Origin: RGIG3528 sp045629005
Lineage (GTDB): Bacteria; Bacillota; Clostridia; Lachnospirales; Lachnospiraceae
Direction of reading: 5' to 3'
DNA length: 64,000 nucleotides
Assembly: GCA_045629005.1 (NCBI GenBank)
Contig: JAZQQJ010000025.1
Location: forward strand, 7,674-71,673
Below the pieces are notes generated by a model. The model was not told the DNA's origin. It worked only from the letters and a program-made list of their open reading frames with translations, and did no database searches. Positions 54,309 to 63,637 of this stretch are shown here, piece by piece (position 1 is the first letter of the stretch; the number at the start of each line of letters is the position of its first letter). A program made the translations under genes and the position numbers.

Positions 54309-55130
54309 TCATTTAATTAACGCGAAAATCTCTTTCGCTACGCCATCTTTTTCACATTCGGGGGCAATCTTATCAGCTGCTCTCTTACACTTTTCGGTCC
54401 CGTTCGCAACGCACACGCCAAGACCTGCTGTTTCAAGCATTTCAATATCGTTATCGTTATCACCGAAGGCAACTGTTTCCGAAGGGTCTATCCCAAGATA
54501 CTCGCACGTTTTCTTAAGCCCGTTATGTTTTCCGCATAAAAGGTTTGAAAGCTCAATGTAAAGGCCGTCGGAATTAGTTACATACACTGCTTTGCCGAAT
54601 TTATCCTTTACTTTGGAAACAAGTTCTTCATAGCGACCCGAAGGAGCTATAATCGTGAGCCCGTCAAGATTTCCGTCTCGTTCCTTCGCAAAATCCTTCA
54701 GATTGGCGACAGGTGTTCTCGTTGTCTGTACATACTCAACTTTTAACTGATTGAAGGAAGCAGGATTGCTGACATATTCCTGTGATGCATATGCATGTCC
54801 GTCATAATAAACCTCAACAGCCATTCTGCCTTCAGCTTCAACGAATTCAAAGAAATCCTTTACAAACCCTTTTTGCAATGTCGTCCTGACAACAGCCTTC
54901 CCGGCTTGGACGTCATATAGCGCAACACCATTCGACGTAATAACATACTTTAGCCCTTTTATTTCCAGGAGAGCCTTGGGCAGTGAGCCAAACGAGCGTC
55001 CTGTAGCAGGTATAAACGGAATTCCGTTTTTAATAAGCAGCTCGGCCGCTTCTTTGTTTGCTTTTGAAATCTGCCCGTCCTTATTTATAAATGTAAAGTC
55101 CAAATCACTAAAAACGGCTTTATATTTCAT
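54309..55130 (-). CDS. Cof-type HAD hydrolase
   Basis: A 273-residue phosphatase of HAD subfamily IIB. Motif I is FSDLDFTFI with Asp9 and Asp11; the usual Gly of DxDGT is Phe here. Motif II is PATGRS near 46, motif III a Lys near 195, and motif IV GDNDNDIEML near 223-232. Members act on sugar phosphates, flavin or nucleotide phosphates. The ATG at 55130 overlaps the stop of the beta-lactamase-like gene (ATGA), with AAGGAG upstream, so the longer frame to 55178 is rejected. Confidence 0.9.
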   Translation of the reverse strand: MKYKAVFSDLDFTFINKDGQISKANKEAAELLIKNGIPFIPATGRSFGSLPKALLEIKGLKYVITSNGVALYDVQAGKAVVRTTLQKGFVKDFFEFVEAEGRMAVEVYYDGHAYASQEYVSNPASFNQLKVEYVQTTRTPVANLKDFAKERDGNLDGLTIIAPSGRYEELVSKVKDKFGKAVYVTNSDGLYIELSNLLCGKHNGLKKTCEYLGIDPSETVAFGDNDNDIEMLETAGLGVCVANGTEKCKRAADKIAPECEKDGVAKEIFALIK

Positions 55131-56296
55131 TTCAACTCCTTGTAAACCATGTTTCTGACTTTTCTTTGCAATGCCCATGTTCCTGCATCGATTTTCTGCA
55201 TTCCCATGAGAATGGTAAGATCATTTTTAGGGTCGTTTGAAAAATAAGCCCCAAGCCATCCGTCCCAGCCATATTCGCCAGCTTCGCCATAGCCTACTCC
55301 CCTTCCGGGCTCATAAAGCACACGCATGAGATTTCCGTAGGAATAGCCCTGAAGTCCCTGCCAGGGGTCGAAGCCACTCTGCTGCCAGCTCTGGAGTTTT
55401 CCGGATGTCATAAACTCAACAGCCTTCTTTGAAAGAATACGTTTTCCTTCATAACTTCCACCGTTCAGAAGCATCCTTGCAAACTTTGCATAATCATCAA
55501 GAGTAGAGCAGAGTCCTGCACCGCCGGATTCAAATGCCGGTCTGTGCTCCAAGGTGTAACTTATATCGAGGTTCGTTGTCTTGTCCTCTTCAATATTTCC
55601 GTTTGATACTTTATAGACCTGTGCCAACCTGTTTTTCTTTTCAGCAGGCACATAGAAATCCGTATCATCCATTCCAAGAGGCTCAAATATTTCTTTTTTC
55701 AGGAAATCGCCAAAAAGCATGCCGGTAACCGCTTCAACGACACCCCCGAGAATATCTGCACATGTGCTGTAACGGAAAGTTTGTCCCGGTTGGAAAGCAA
55801 GGTCGAGTGTACCGATACGCCTTACAAGCTCCATTGTAGTCATCTCATTCGGTCCGTCTAAACGCCCTATTGCTTCATCGAAAAGCTTTGCAGCCTGACG
55901 TGATGCCTCGCAGTCATCTCCCGGATAACACGTTCCGGCCGTCATGTTCATAAGGTTCTGCAGCGTAATAGGCTTATTTACTCTCTCTCGTCCGTTCGGT
56001 CCTGAAACCCACATGTCATTATATGTATCTATATATTTGCCCACACTGTCCTGCAAATCAATGAGACCTCTGTCCATGAGAATCATTACCGCAGCAGATG
56101 TAATGGGCTTACTCATAGAATAAAGACGCATAATTGTATCTCTGGAAAAAGGCACTTTACCATCAATATCCTTACAGCCGCTTTCAGCATAAGCAAGCTC
56201 TCTTCCGTTTTGAATAATCAGTGCATTGCAGCCGGCAACTTCCTTATTTTTTACTGCCTCATCCATAACACGCTGTATTTCGATTTTAATACCCAT
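55127..56296 (-). CDS. Beta-lactamase family serine hydrolase
   Basis: A 389-residue serine hydrolase of the class C beta-lactamase/esterase fold. The SxxK motif is Ser60-Met-Ser-Lys63, the second motif Tyr176-Ser-Thr (in place of YxN), and the third is near the C-terminus around GEYGWDGWLG. There is no signal peptide from the chosen ATG (56296, GGAGG seven bases ahead), which points to a cytoplasmic esterase or peptidase and not a resistance enzyme. The frame open to 56359 would add a hydrophobic N-terminus but lies in the terminator region and is rejected. Confidence 0.85.
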   Translation of the reverse strand: MGIKIEIQRVMDEAVKNKEVAGCNALIIQNGRELAYAESGCKDIDGKVPFSRDTIMRLYSMSKPITSAAVMILMDRGLIDLQDSVGKYIDTYNDMWVSGPNGRERVNKPITLQNLMNMTAGTCYPGDDCEASRQAAKLFDEAIGRLDGPNEMTTMELVRRIGTLDLAFQPGQTFRYSTCADILGGVVEAVTGMLFGDFLKKEIFEPLGMDDTDFYVPAEKKNRLAQVYKVSNGNIEEDKTTNLDISYTLEHRPAFESGGAGLCSTLDDYAKFARMLLNGGSYEGKRILSKKAVEFMTSGKLQSWQQSGFDPWQGLQGYSYGNLMRVLYEPGRGVGYGEAGEYGWDGWLGAYFSNDPKNDLTILMGMQKIDAGTWALQRKVRNMVYKELK

Positions 56297-56340
56297 AATG
56301 CACCTCCGAAATGCATAAAAATATAAATCAAATATATATA

Positions 56341-56400
56341 AAAAAAAGAAAACCTGCAATAGGTGAAACCCTTTCGGGCCACCTGTTGCAGGTTAATTTT
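56341..56400 (-). terminator. Terminator after the nuclease gene
   Basis: AACCTGCAA with TTGCAGGTT arms (56351-56394), inner AGGTG/CACCT and a stable tip; T run on the minus strand. Confidence 0.85.
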
Positions 56401-56418
56401 TTAGTACTTAATTACAAT

Positions 56419-59400
56419 TTACTGAACGGATGTCATCTTAACGTTCTCGATAACTGCATCAGAATATGCACCGTCAGCAGGCTTTCCTGAGAATCCGAAG
56501 GAAACGTTGCCGTTTGCCCAGATTGTGGAATTCCAGTTTGCATTAGTAACTACATAGTGGTTACCTTCATGAGAAACGATTACTGCGTTCCAGATGTTTG
56601 TAATCTCGTCTGCATAATCAAACTCGATTGTCCAGTTAACGATGTTCTCGTTGCCTGCGTTTGCAATAACGATTTCACCGTTGAAACCGTATGCCCACTC
56701 GCCTGTCTTCTTGAAGGATACGTTGTAGTCTGCTGCTGTTTCCTTTTCCTCAGAGATGAGGTCCGCAGGACCGAATGTTACTTCATCAGCTGTCTTTCTT
56801 GCGATGAAACCGAATGTGTAGCTCTCACCAACTGCAAGATTCTGCTTCCATGAAGGACAACCGATTACATAACCGCCATCGATTGTGTTAAGGAGTTCTG
56901 CGCTCCAAATCTGCTGAATCTCAAGGTTAGAAGCAACTTCTGCCTTCCAGCTCTTAATGAGCTCGTCGGAGATGTTTGTAATAGTAACTTCAAGCTGTAC
57001 GCAATCATTCCAAGCGCTTACTGTCTTGAAGCTGATATCAAGCTTAGGCTCTTCAACAACAGGAGCTTCATACTTGTAGAGGTAAAGAGGCTGTGCTTCC
57101 TTAGCGCCCTCAACATATGCTCTGAAGTCTGTCTGGTAGAGGCTTAAGTATCTCTTGCAGCCTTCAAGTGTTGTACCGAACATGAAGCTTCCGTCTTCGC
57201 CTTCTTTAGCTGTGAATCTGTAAACAGGCTCATCCTTAAGTTCGAAAGGCTTTGTGGAATCCTTGCTGAGTACAAGGTACTTGCCGATTTCTGCATTGTA
57301 GAATGTGAATGTGCCATCTTCCTGAGCTGTAAGAGTCCAGATGATGTCGTTTGTAAACTCTGTGATTACACCGTCTGCTTCTGCAACTTCTACGCCAAGA
57401 GGTCTGTTGGACTTAACTGTTGAGCCCATTGCATAACCGTTGGAAACGAAGATGAACTGTCCGCCGAGAGCGATGTCTTCGAATGCAGCCTTTACATACT
57501 GTCCGCCTTCAACGAAATCTGCAGGAGCAATGATTTCGATTGTAGGAGTAGGTGTGTTTGTAGCTGTAGGAACAGGTGTATTTGTAGCTGTAGGCTCCGG
57601 AGTAGGTGTGTTTGTAGCTGTAGGCTCCGGAGTAGGTGTATTTGTTGCTGTAGGAACAGGTGTTTCTGTAGCTGTAGGAACAGGTGTCTCTGTAGGAACT
57701 GCTGTAGGAACAACTGTAGGCTGTGCCTTTACTTCGCTGTACTTGTAAAGGAAGTTCTGATAATCAAACTGGTTAAAGATTGATTCCTTGTAGGATCTGA
57801 AGTCATTCTGGTAAATGCAGATGCCTCTGCCGTTATTCTCGGATTCAAATCTTACAGTACCGTCTTCCATGAACTTGATAGCGTATGTGCTGTCAGGTGT
57901 ATCTGAAAGACCAAGACCTGAGTTATCGTTCTTAACAACGCAGAGATACTTAGCAGCTGCTGCATTGTAGATTGTAAATCTGCCTTCTTCTGTTCTCTTG
58001 ATTTCCCAAACAAGTGAAGAATCAGCATCCTTTGCGATAGCACCATCTTCTGTGAACTCAATAACAGTAAGGCCGAGCTTATTCTTTGTAAGAACGTTGT
58101 TCATAGCGCCTTCGAAGCCGCCGTTTACACCATAAAGGATGTAAGCACCATCTTCGAGTTCATCAACTGTGCTAATCTGCTGGTATGCGTATTCAGGAAC
58201 ATAAAGCTTGAAGAGGTTGAGTTCCTGGATTTCCTTACCGCCTGCAACATATGCACGGAAGTCCTTTGTATAGATACTTACGATACGTGAAACTGCTGTG
58301 CCTGTAAGTGTGAAGTTACCGTCTTCTGCAGAAATTGTGTATGCAGATGAAGGAGCTGCTTCAAATACGAAAGGCTTTGTGGAGTTGTTCTTAAGTGTAA
58401 GGTACTGACCCTTTGCTTCGTTGTAAAGTGTGTAGTTGCCGTCAGCATCCTGACCGATTGTCCAAACGATTGTTGCGTCTGTGTTAACAATTGTGTCGTC
58501 AACAACTGTAACTTCAACACCATTAGGTCTGTTGGAGCTGAGTGCATTGCCCATAGCGTATGCAGTCTGCTCGCTGTTATTGTTATGGTTTACACCATAG
58601 ATGATGTACTGTGTACCAACTTCAAGTTCATCAACAGAATTAATCTTCTTGAAGATGTTGCCTTCAGGGTTCTGTGTAGGAACTGCTGTAGGAACTGATG
58701 TAGGTGCTGTTGTAGGAACGCTTGTAGGAGCTGCTGTAGGAAGAGCACCCTTAATTACGTATGTGCTGCCTGCTACGAACTCGATTGTTCCGTTGTAGTT
58801 TGTAATATCGCCTGTAACTTCAATGATGTTGCCAACTGCAAGCTCTGAACCGCCTGCAAGTCTGTATGCAAGGATTGTCTTGTCAGCAACCTTGATGTTA
58901 ACTGAAACGTTGTTGTACTGCTCGCTGTAAGCAGTCTTGATGCTTGTGATTTCACCTGTAAGTGAAACTGCCTGTCCAAGGCTTGCACCCTTTTCAAGAG
59001 CGAATGCTGCTGCAAGGATGCCTTCCTGTGTTGTAAGGTCAGGACCCTGTGTAGGAGCTACTGTAGGAACGTTTGTAGGCTCTGCTGTAGGTACTGCTGT
59101 AGGAACAGATGTAGGAACCGCACCGATAAGAACATATGTGCTGCCCTGTACAAACTCAAGTGTTCCGTTGTAGTTTGTAATATCGCCTGTTACGGAAATT
59201 CTGTCGCCTACTGCGAGTGTAGCGCCACCCTTAAGTCTGTAGCACTGGATAACCTTCTTAAGTGTCTCGCCTTCGAATTCAACGTTTACTGTAATGTTGT
59301 CGTACTGTGAGCTGTATGCTGTCTTGATTTCCTGAACTGTACCGGAAAGTGTTACAGCCTGGCCGAGTGACTGGCCTGCTTCAAGCTCGAAAGCAGCTGT

Positions 59401-61038
59401 GATGATGCCATCAGCTGTTGTAAGATCGATTAATGTGCCCTCACCCTTCTTAACAAGCTTGTAATCCTTGCTTGAACCGATGCGGAGCTGAGCTTCTGAA
59501 TCACGTCTGGAAGCTACGCAGTAAATATCAACTGTATCTTTCTTTGCAACGCCTGCAGGATAAGAAGCAGGATCCTTTGCAACGATTGTGGATACTGTGC
59601 CGTCGATGTCCTGAGTAATTGTGAGGAGACCTTCAGCTGCATCCTTTGTGCCAAGAACAACGTTCTTAACAACTACGTACTGATTTACATATGCATTGGG
59701 ATCTGCATTGAGCTCTGCAAGTGTAACTTCCTTAGCTACTACTGCGGGAGCATTTGCAGCCTTTGTGACTACCTTTGATGCATAGCCCTCTGTAAGCTGC
59801 TTAACACCATGGTACTCGCTTACGGAGCCCTTAGCAATTACGATATCGCCAATGTTATATTCAAAAACATTATTGTTGAAGTAGAGGTTGAATGCGTCAC
59901 CGTTTTCATCAACGATAGCAGCTGTTGTAGCTTCATCGCCTCTGCCGTATACATAAACAACCTGACCCTTGATTGTGATTGTCTCGCCTGCTGCTGCCTG
60001 ATTAGCTTCTGCAAGAGAGATAACGTCTTCTTCGTTGATAACGATCTTGTACTCGTCATCATAGTACTCACTTAAATCACCGGGATTGTATGTGCCGGGT
60101 GTAGCATTTCCCGAATAAGGGGAAGCAATTCCTTCGGGAACATCAATACCGAAGATAAGCCAAGCATACTCAGGATAGTCGATGAATACGTTTCTGTTAC
60201 CCTGGATTTCTTCGATGATGTCGTTACGGCTCATTTCCCATGTATCAACGGGATCGTCGTAGCACCACTGAAGGAGGGTTTCAAGGCTCTCGATAACCTT
60301 TACACCGTCATTCTTGGAGTCATCGGAATCAAATGCAGGAAGCTTTGATGATGAAACGTTCTGGAAAAGATTGGGCTGTCCCCATGTCGTGTAAACATAA
60401 AGGAAAATACGGGCAACGTCACCCTTAACATTCGGAAGGGGCTCGAAAATATTGTTGCTGATCCAACCAACCTGACGACCGTCAAATGAGTATGAACCGG
60501 CCTTGGAATTGTCGATTTCACCCATTGTATAGCTGCTTCTATAGCTGTTTACTTTATCAACAGCCGGTCTTAAATGATGGAGGTCTGCGCCGCCGTTCTT
60601 CTCCTGGAAGCTTGCGTGGCTCTTGGGCCATACATGCTCACGGTTAAGTGTTGCAGATACTTCTTTGTCAGACTTGTCTGTATAGAAGTAGATTGTGCCG
60701 GCCTTGCCGTCTTCTGCATCTGTGTATGCCCAGTAAGTAGGAAGGCTTGAGTATGTAACCTGATTTGTAGGCTGCATAAGTGCCTTTAAAGCTACTCTAA
60801 GCTCTGAGCCTGTAACTTTAACACCATCTGCATAATCGTAAGCAAAGTTCTCATAGTATGCCTTTGCAGCATCACTGAGCTCTGTTGCTACGGTGTCTCT
60901 GTGTCCTGTGTTATAATGCTGGTAGTTTGCTGCTTTCGCTACGTTCTCACCAAAGATAGATGTGGGAATGAGTGAAACAACCATTACTAATGTGAGTAAA
61001 GCTGCCAGCAAGTTCTTGCGAAACCGTGTGTTTTTCAT
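56419..61038 (-). CDS. Secreted multi-domain nuclease (endonuclease I type) with C-terminal CBM2-like domains
   Basis: A 1539-residue secreted protein. Signal peptide 1-36; endonuclease I domain about 45-310 with LNREHVWPKSH (131-141) and DLHHLRPAVDKVNS (152-165), the catalytic His/metal motif of this family; an OB-fold domain about 340-440 and two further OB-like repeats (each with SLGQAV.LTG and YNGTLEF/YNGTIEF) up to about 800; then three or four repeated beta-trefoil-like domains opening with VDELEVGTQYIIYGV or similar; PT-rich linkers (about 1130-1195); and two C-terminal CBM2-like sandwiches (LEVTITNISDELIKSWKAEV; GEIVIANAGNENIVNWTIEF). It would degrade extracellular DNA, perhaps while bound to plant fibre or the wall. 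GGAGGGG precedes the ATG. Confidence 0.85.
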   Translation of the reverse strand: MKNTRFRKNLLAALLTLVMVVSLIPTSIFGENVAKAANYQHYNTGHRDTVATELSDAAKAYYENFAYDYADGVKVTGSELRVALKALMQPTNQVTYSSLPTYWAYTDAEDGKAGTIYFYTDKSDKEVSATLNREHVWPKSHASFQEKNGGADLHHLRPAVDKVNSYRSSYTMGEIDNSKAGSYSFDGRQVGWISNNIFEPLPNVKGDVARIFLYVYTTWGQPNLFQNVSSSKLPAFDSDDSKNDGVKVIESLETLLQWCYDDPVDTWEMSRNDIIEEIQGNRNVFIDYPEYAWLIFGIDVPEGIASPYSGNATPGTYNPGDLSEYYDDEYKIVINEEDVISLAEANQAAAGETITIKGQVVYVYGRGDEATTAAIVDENGDAFNLYFNNNVFEYNIGDIVIAKGSVSEYHGVKQLTEGYASKVVTKAANAPAVVAKEVTLAELNADPNAYVNQYVVVKNVVLGTKDAAEGLLTITQDIDGTVSTIVAKDPASYPAGVAKKDTVDIYCVASRRDSEAQLRIGSSKDYKLVKKGEGTLIDLTTADGIITAAFELEAGQSLGQAVTLSGTVQEIKTAYSSQYDNITVNVEFEGETLKKVIQCYRLKGGATLAVGDRISVTGDITNYNGTLEFVQGSTYVLIGAVPTSVPTAVPTAEPTNVPTVAPTQGPDLTTQEGILAAAFALEKGASLGQAVSLTGEITSIKTAYSEQYNNVSVNIKVADKTILAYRLAGGSELAVGNIIEVTGDITNYNGTIEFVAGSTYVIKGALPTAAPTSVPTTAPTSVPTAVPTQNPEGNIFKKINSVDELEVGTQYIIYGVNHNNNSEQTAYAMGNALSSNRPNGVEVTVVDDTIVNTDATIVWTIGQDADGNYTLYNEAKGQYLTLKNNSTKPFVFEAAPSSAYTISAEDGNFTLTGTAVSRIVSIYTKDFRAYVAGGKEIQELNLFKLYVPEYAYQQISTVDELEDGAYILYGVNGGFEGAMNNVLTKNKLGLTVIEFTEDGAIAKDADSSLVWEIKRTEEGRFTIYNAAAAKYLCVVKNDNSGLGLSDTPDSTYAIKFMEDGTVRFESENNGRGICIYQNDFRSYKESIFNQFDYQNFLYKYSEVKAQPTVVPTAVPTETPVPTATETPVPTATNTPTPEPTATNTPTPEPTATNTPVPTATNTPTPTIEIIAPADFVEGGQYVKAAFEDIALGGQFIFVSNGYAMGSTVKSNRPLGVEVAEADGVITEFTNDIIWTLTAQEDGTFTFYNAEIGKYLVLSKDSTKPFELKDEPVYRFTAKEGEDGSFMFGTTLEGCKRYLSLYQTDFRAYVEGAKEAQPLYLYKYEAPVVEEPKLDISFKTVSAWNDCVQLEVTITNISDELIKSWKAEVASNLEIQQIWSAELLNTIDGGYVIGCPSWKQNLAVGESYTFGFIARKTADEVTFGPADLISEEKETAADYNVSFKKTGEWAYGFNGEIVIANAGNENIVNWTIEFDYADEITNIWNAVIVSHEGNHYVVTNANWNSTIWANGNVSFGFSGKPADGAYSDAVIENVKMTSVQ
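57540..57720 (-). repeat. Tandem DNA repeats encoding the PT linker of the nuclease
   Basis: Near-identical 30-33 base units built on GTAGGTGTGTTTGTAGCTGT encode TPTPEPTATN and TPVPTAT segments. They are in frame and explained by the linker. Confidence 0.85.
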
Positions 61039-61130
61039 GGTCCCCTCCATAAATGTTTATATTTTTTCTCCCGCCTCAAAGAACAATATCGACGTATAGA
61101 CATCGCCCCTGTTTTTTGAGGTGCCTTCCA
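61039..61130 (-). promoter_or_regulatory. Structured 5' leader of the nuclease gene
   Basis: Leader of about 85 bases between promoter and ATG. CCTCAAA (61115 region) can pair with TTTGAGG (61074 region) around a small CGATGTC/CGTCG stem. No known riboswitch class was recognised. Confidence 0.35.
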
Positions 61131-61158
61131 AATATACCACGTATTTCTAAATTTTCAA
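61131..61158 (-). promoter_or_regulatory. Promoter of the nuclease gene
   Basis: Minus strand TTGAAA, 16-base spacer, TATATT. Confidence 0.65.
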
Positions 61159-61179
61159 TAAACTATTACCGATTTGATA

Positions 61180-61240
61180 GATAAAAAATAGGACTAAAGT
61201 CCGAGTCTTGTCAGTTATCTCAAACACTTTAGTCCATTTA
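61180..61240 (-). terminator. Terminator after the DUF4003 gene
   Basis: GGACTAAAGT (61191-61200) pairs with ACTTTAGTCC (61226-61235), followed on the minus strand by TATTTTTTATC. Between 61236 and 61377 no gene is seen. Confidence 0.75.
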
Positions 61241-61377
61241 TCTAAACTTTTTAACGTATTTATATATATTGTTTCTTTTTGCGAACAATTCGCCTTCAAG
61301 TCTAAATATTTACTTACATTTAAAATAAGCACTTGCTTAGATTTTAAAATGTATTTTTATGCATTTTGCATATTCGT

Positions 61378-62382
61378 TTATCGACCTGAGGTAGCGGCTA
61401 CCGTGCTCGAAACACAACACGAAGCAATGCATGCACACATTGCAGCATGCTGGGAAGCAAGAAGACCTACCGTATCATTCACAATTGTAAGATTGGTGTT
61501 CTCTACGGTTTTTCTGTCTGCATAAACGTTCATTAACAGCATGCCGGCATGCATGAGCCTTGTCTTTTTATCGACGGAAAGAACGCCGTACCCCTTTTGT
61601 GTTGCAAGAAACGCATCAATTTCAAGCATATCGGAAACGAGCTCGTCCTCATCCTTATCAGTAGACGTTGCAAGTGCACCAAGAACAGATATTTCATAGT
61701 ACTTGCTGTACTTTCTTTTCTTTGCACGAAGCTTATTATAAATATCGGCTAGTCTGTCGCACTTGGCTTCACAGTTACCGTTTGAAATGGTAATCACATG
61801 AGAAAGTGTCTGTAACGCATTATCAGAAGGATTGATTGACTTTTTGATCAGACTGTAGCACTTCTCCGTCTCTGCAATGATATCTTCATCGGATTTTTCG
61901 CTCATACCGAGAAGACATGCATAAACAGCGTCTTCGCTTGATGTAAGCATAGGATGTTCTTTTCTCATAAGCTTATATAAGCGTTTGCCGCGTGCAATGG
62001 CATCATCAATCTTTTCATCAGGAAGCATTGTTGCAAGAACAGCCGATGCGGCAACAAGGAACTCACTGCCTGACCATTCTGCCTTTGCTTTATTGTAAAT
62101 ATCAGTAATTCTGCTCATAAAGAGCTCTGCATTATCAGAGGTTGCCAGCATAGCTACAACAGCGAGCTTGACATTGCCACGGAAGCTGGAGAAAATGCCT
62201 GTCTTGGAGTCAACAAGTGCCTGTGCTTCTTTAAGTTTTTCTTTTGTCAGAATCATCTTTTTGCCGGAGGCAATGCTTGCTGCTACAGAAATCATATATG
62301 CATTCTCAAGCTTATATGTTTCTTTAATAATGTTTCTGTTTTCAAGGTAATTCATGCATTGAACTCTTAATTCATCCTTCAT
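61378..62382 (-). CDS. DUF4003 family protein
   Basis: A 334-residue, mostly helical soluble protein. Repeated blocks of the family are seen: AYMISVAASIASGKK near 27-41, VKLAVVAMLATSDNAEL near 70-86, FLVAASAVLATMLPDE near 103-118 and ISVLGALATSTDKDEDEL near 234-251. The C-terminus is Ala/Cys-rich (AAMCACIASCC). Function unknown. AGAGAGG lies eight bases before the ATG at 62382; an ATG 27 bases upstream (62409) is possible but has a weaker ribosome site. It has its own terminator. Confidence 0.8.
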   Translation of the reverse strand: MKDELRVQCMNYLENRNIIKETYKLENAYMISVAASIASGKKMILTKEKLKEAQALVDSKTGIFSSFRGNVKLAVVAMLATSDNAELFMSRITDIYNKAKAEWSGSEFLVAASAVLATMLPDEKIDDAIARGKRLYKLMRKEHPMLTSSEDAVYACLLGMSEKSDEDIIAETEKCYSLIKKSINPSDNALQTLSHVITISNGNCEAKCDRLADIYNKLRAKKRKYSKYYEISVLGALATSTDKDEDELVSDMLEIDAFLATQKGYGVLSVDKKTRLMHAGMLLMNVYADRKTVENTNLTIVNDTVGLLASQHAAMCACIASCCVSSTVAATSGR

Positions 62383-62595
62383 GGTATAAACCTCTCTTTC
62401 CTCGGACATTCTGTTATCCACTTATTAATCATTAAGCCTTCGGTTATCCGCTTAGCAATCAAAGTTATGCGGTCACCTCATTTTAATAATACGCATTTTC
62501 TATATTATTTCACATCGATTTGTCTTACAAATCAAGCAATTAATCTGACATTTTTGTAAGTTCATCATTAATCTCACAATTTAATGTATGTATGT

Positions 62596-63138
62596 TCATC
62601 TTTTTATTTTTTTAACAAACTCTTTCTCGCTTGATGCTTCAAGCTTTACAACCCGGTATGCAGGCTTATAGAGATTTCTGTACAATTCGCTGTGCGAAAC
62701 CATCGGATATCCTGAAGCGGCATATTCTTCGAGATATTTCATATACTCTTCGTATGTAAATGAAAACTCGCCCGCTTTTGCCATCGAAGTCACCACCGAA
62801 AGCTTGGCAATAAGGCCGTCCACGCTTCCCTTAACTTTTTTAGCCGACTCAACGAAGCAATCGTTCAGTGCTTCCGGTGTAATTCCGTTTTCTGCAAGCT
62901 TTGCAAGATTAACGCGGACTATTCCGTTTCCAATTGAAATAAGCAACGGCTCTTCCTGAAGCTGTGAGGCGTCCAGTGATTCTATTTCTTTTTTTATCCA
63001 CATCAGACTCATTTCAGGATCTTTTATAAGATGCCCGCCGCCAAACTCGCTTTGAAAAGCGAGCTTTACAACGTCTGTGGGCTGCATCATCGGATAGTTC
63101 TTAATGTGAAATCTTATTATTTTTTCTGTCTCGCTCAT
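62596..63138 (-). CDS. Conserved hypothetical protein, not recognised
   Basis: A 180-residue soluble protein. The N-terminal block KIIRFHIKNYPMMQPTDVVK and QSEFGGGHLIKDPE near 27-40 looks conserved (I recall similar openings in other Clostridia), followed by helical sequence and a C-terminal YEEYMKYLEEYAASGYPMVSHS. No catalytic motif can be named; the Gly-Gly-Gly-His is the best candidate for a functional site. The ATG at 63138 has GGAG upstream, and the gene starts ten bases after the LURP-one-related gene, so they are co-transcribed. Confidence 0.6.
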   Translation of the reverse strand: MSETEKIIRFHIKNYPMMQPTDVVKLAFQSEFGGGHLIKDPEMSLMWIKKEIESLDASQLQEEPLLISIGNGIVRVNLAKLAENGITPEALNDCFVESAKKVKGSVDGLIAKLSVVTSMAKAGEFSFTYEEYMKYLEEYAASGYPMVSHSELYRNLYKPAYRVVKLEASSEKEFVKKIKR

Positions 63139-63148
63139 AATAACTCCA

Positions 63149-63637
63149 TTATGTGGCTGCTGCTGCACGTTGAGAGGCTACTACAGCATCGATGCAGAGC
63201 AGGACAGCCAACGCAGCCTTGTCATCGACACCGTTTTCAATATCCAGCTCGTAGGTATCGCCCCACGTAAGCCATTCTTTACTAATTCCCGCAACACGTT
63301 TTCCGTTTGAATCGGTAACCTCGTAATCATGCTCCCAGAAGCTGCCCTTTACGGTCCATTCAGGACCATATACCGTGTACATCGGCTTAAACAACGTGAA
63401 CTCAAGCTTAACCTCTGCAATCTTTTTTCCATCAACGTATACAAAATATTTAGGGAGAAAAAAGAGATTTTCCTGCTCGATATACGCAACTTCTTTTTGG
63501 TTCATATCGTAAATATGAAGCTTCTTGTAGATTGTAAAAATCTCACTTTCAGCATAATATACGGCATTACCGGATGCATCATAAATATTGAATTTGTCTT
63601 TCCAGGAAAATACTTTCTGTTTTATGTATAGTTTCAT
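63149..63637 (-). CDS. LURP-one-related (LOR/Tubby-like) family protein
   Basis: A 162-residue beta-rich protein. The opening MKLYIKQKVFSWKDKFNIYD, then KLHIYDMNQKEVAYIEQ and the central YTVYGPEWTVKGSFWEHDYEV are characteristic of the LOR family, a Tubby-like beta-barrel with no known enzymatic activity. The Ala-rich C-terminus (VVASQRAAAAT) is the hydrophobic helix that normally fills the barrel. AAAGGAGA precedes the ATG. It begins a two-gene unit with 62596-63138. Confidence 0.75.
   Translation of the reverse strand: MKLYIKQKVFSWKDKFNIYDASGNAVYYAESEIFTIYKKLHIYDMNQKEVAYIEQENLFFLPKYFVYVDGKKIAEVKLEFTLFKPMYTVYGPEWTVKGSFWEHDYEVTDSNGKRVAGISKEWLTWGDTYELDIENGVDDKAALAVLLCIDAVVASQRAAAAT

Noticed and set aside
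55127..56296. Antibiotic-resistance beta-lactamase
   Set aside because: No signal peptide and Tyr-Ser-Thr in place of YxN; more consistent with an esterase or peptidase of the same fold.
57540..57720. Tandem repeats resembling a CRISPR array
   Set aside because: Units are contiguous with no unique spacers, and are in frame with a protein linker.
57440..57748. Plus-strand frame with VGVGVFVAVGTG repeats opposite the nuclease linker
   Set aside because: It is the antisense of the PT-linker repeats; no ribosome site and composition is fully explained by the opposite strand.
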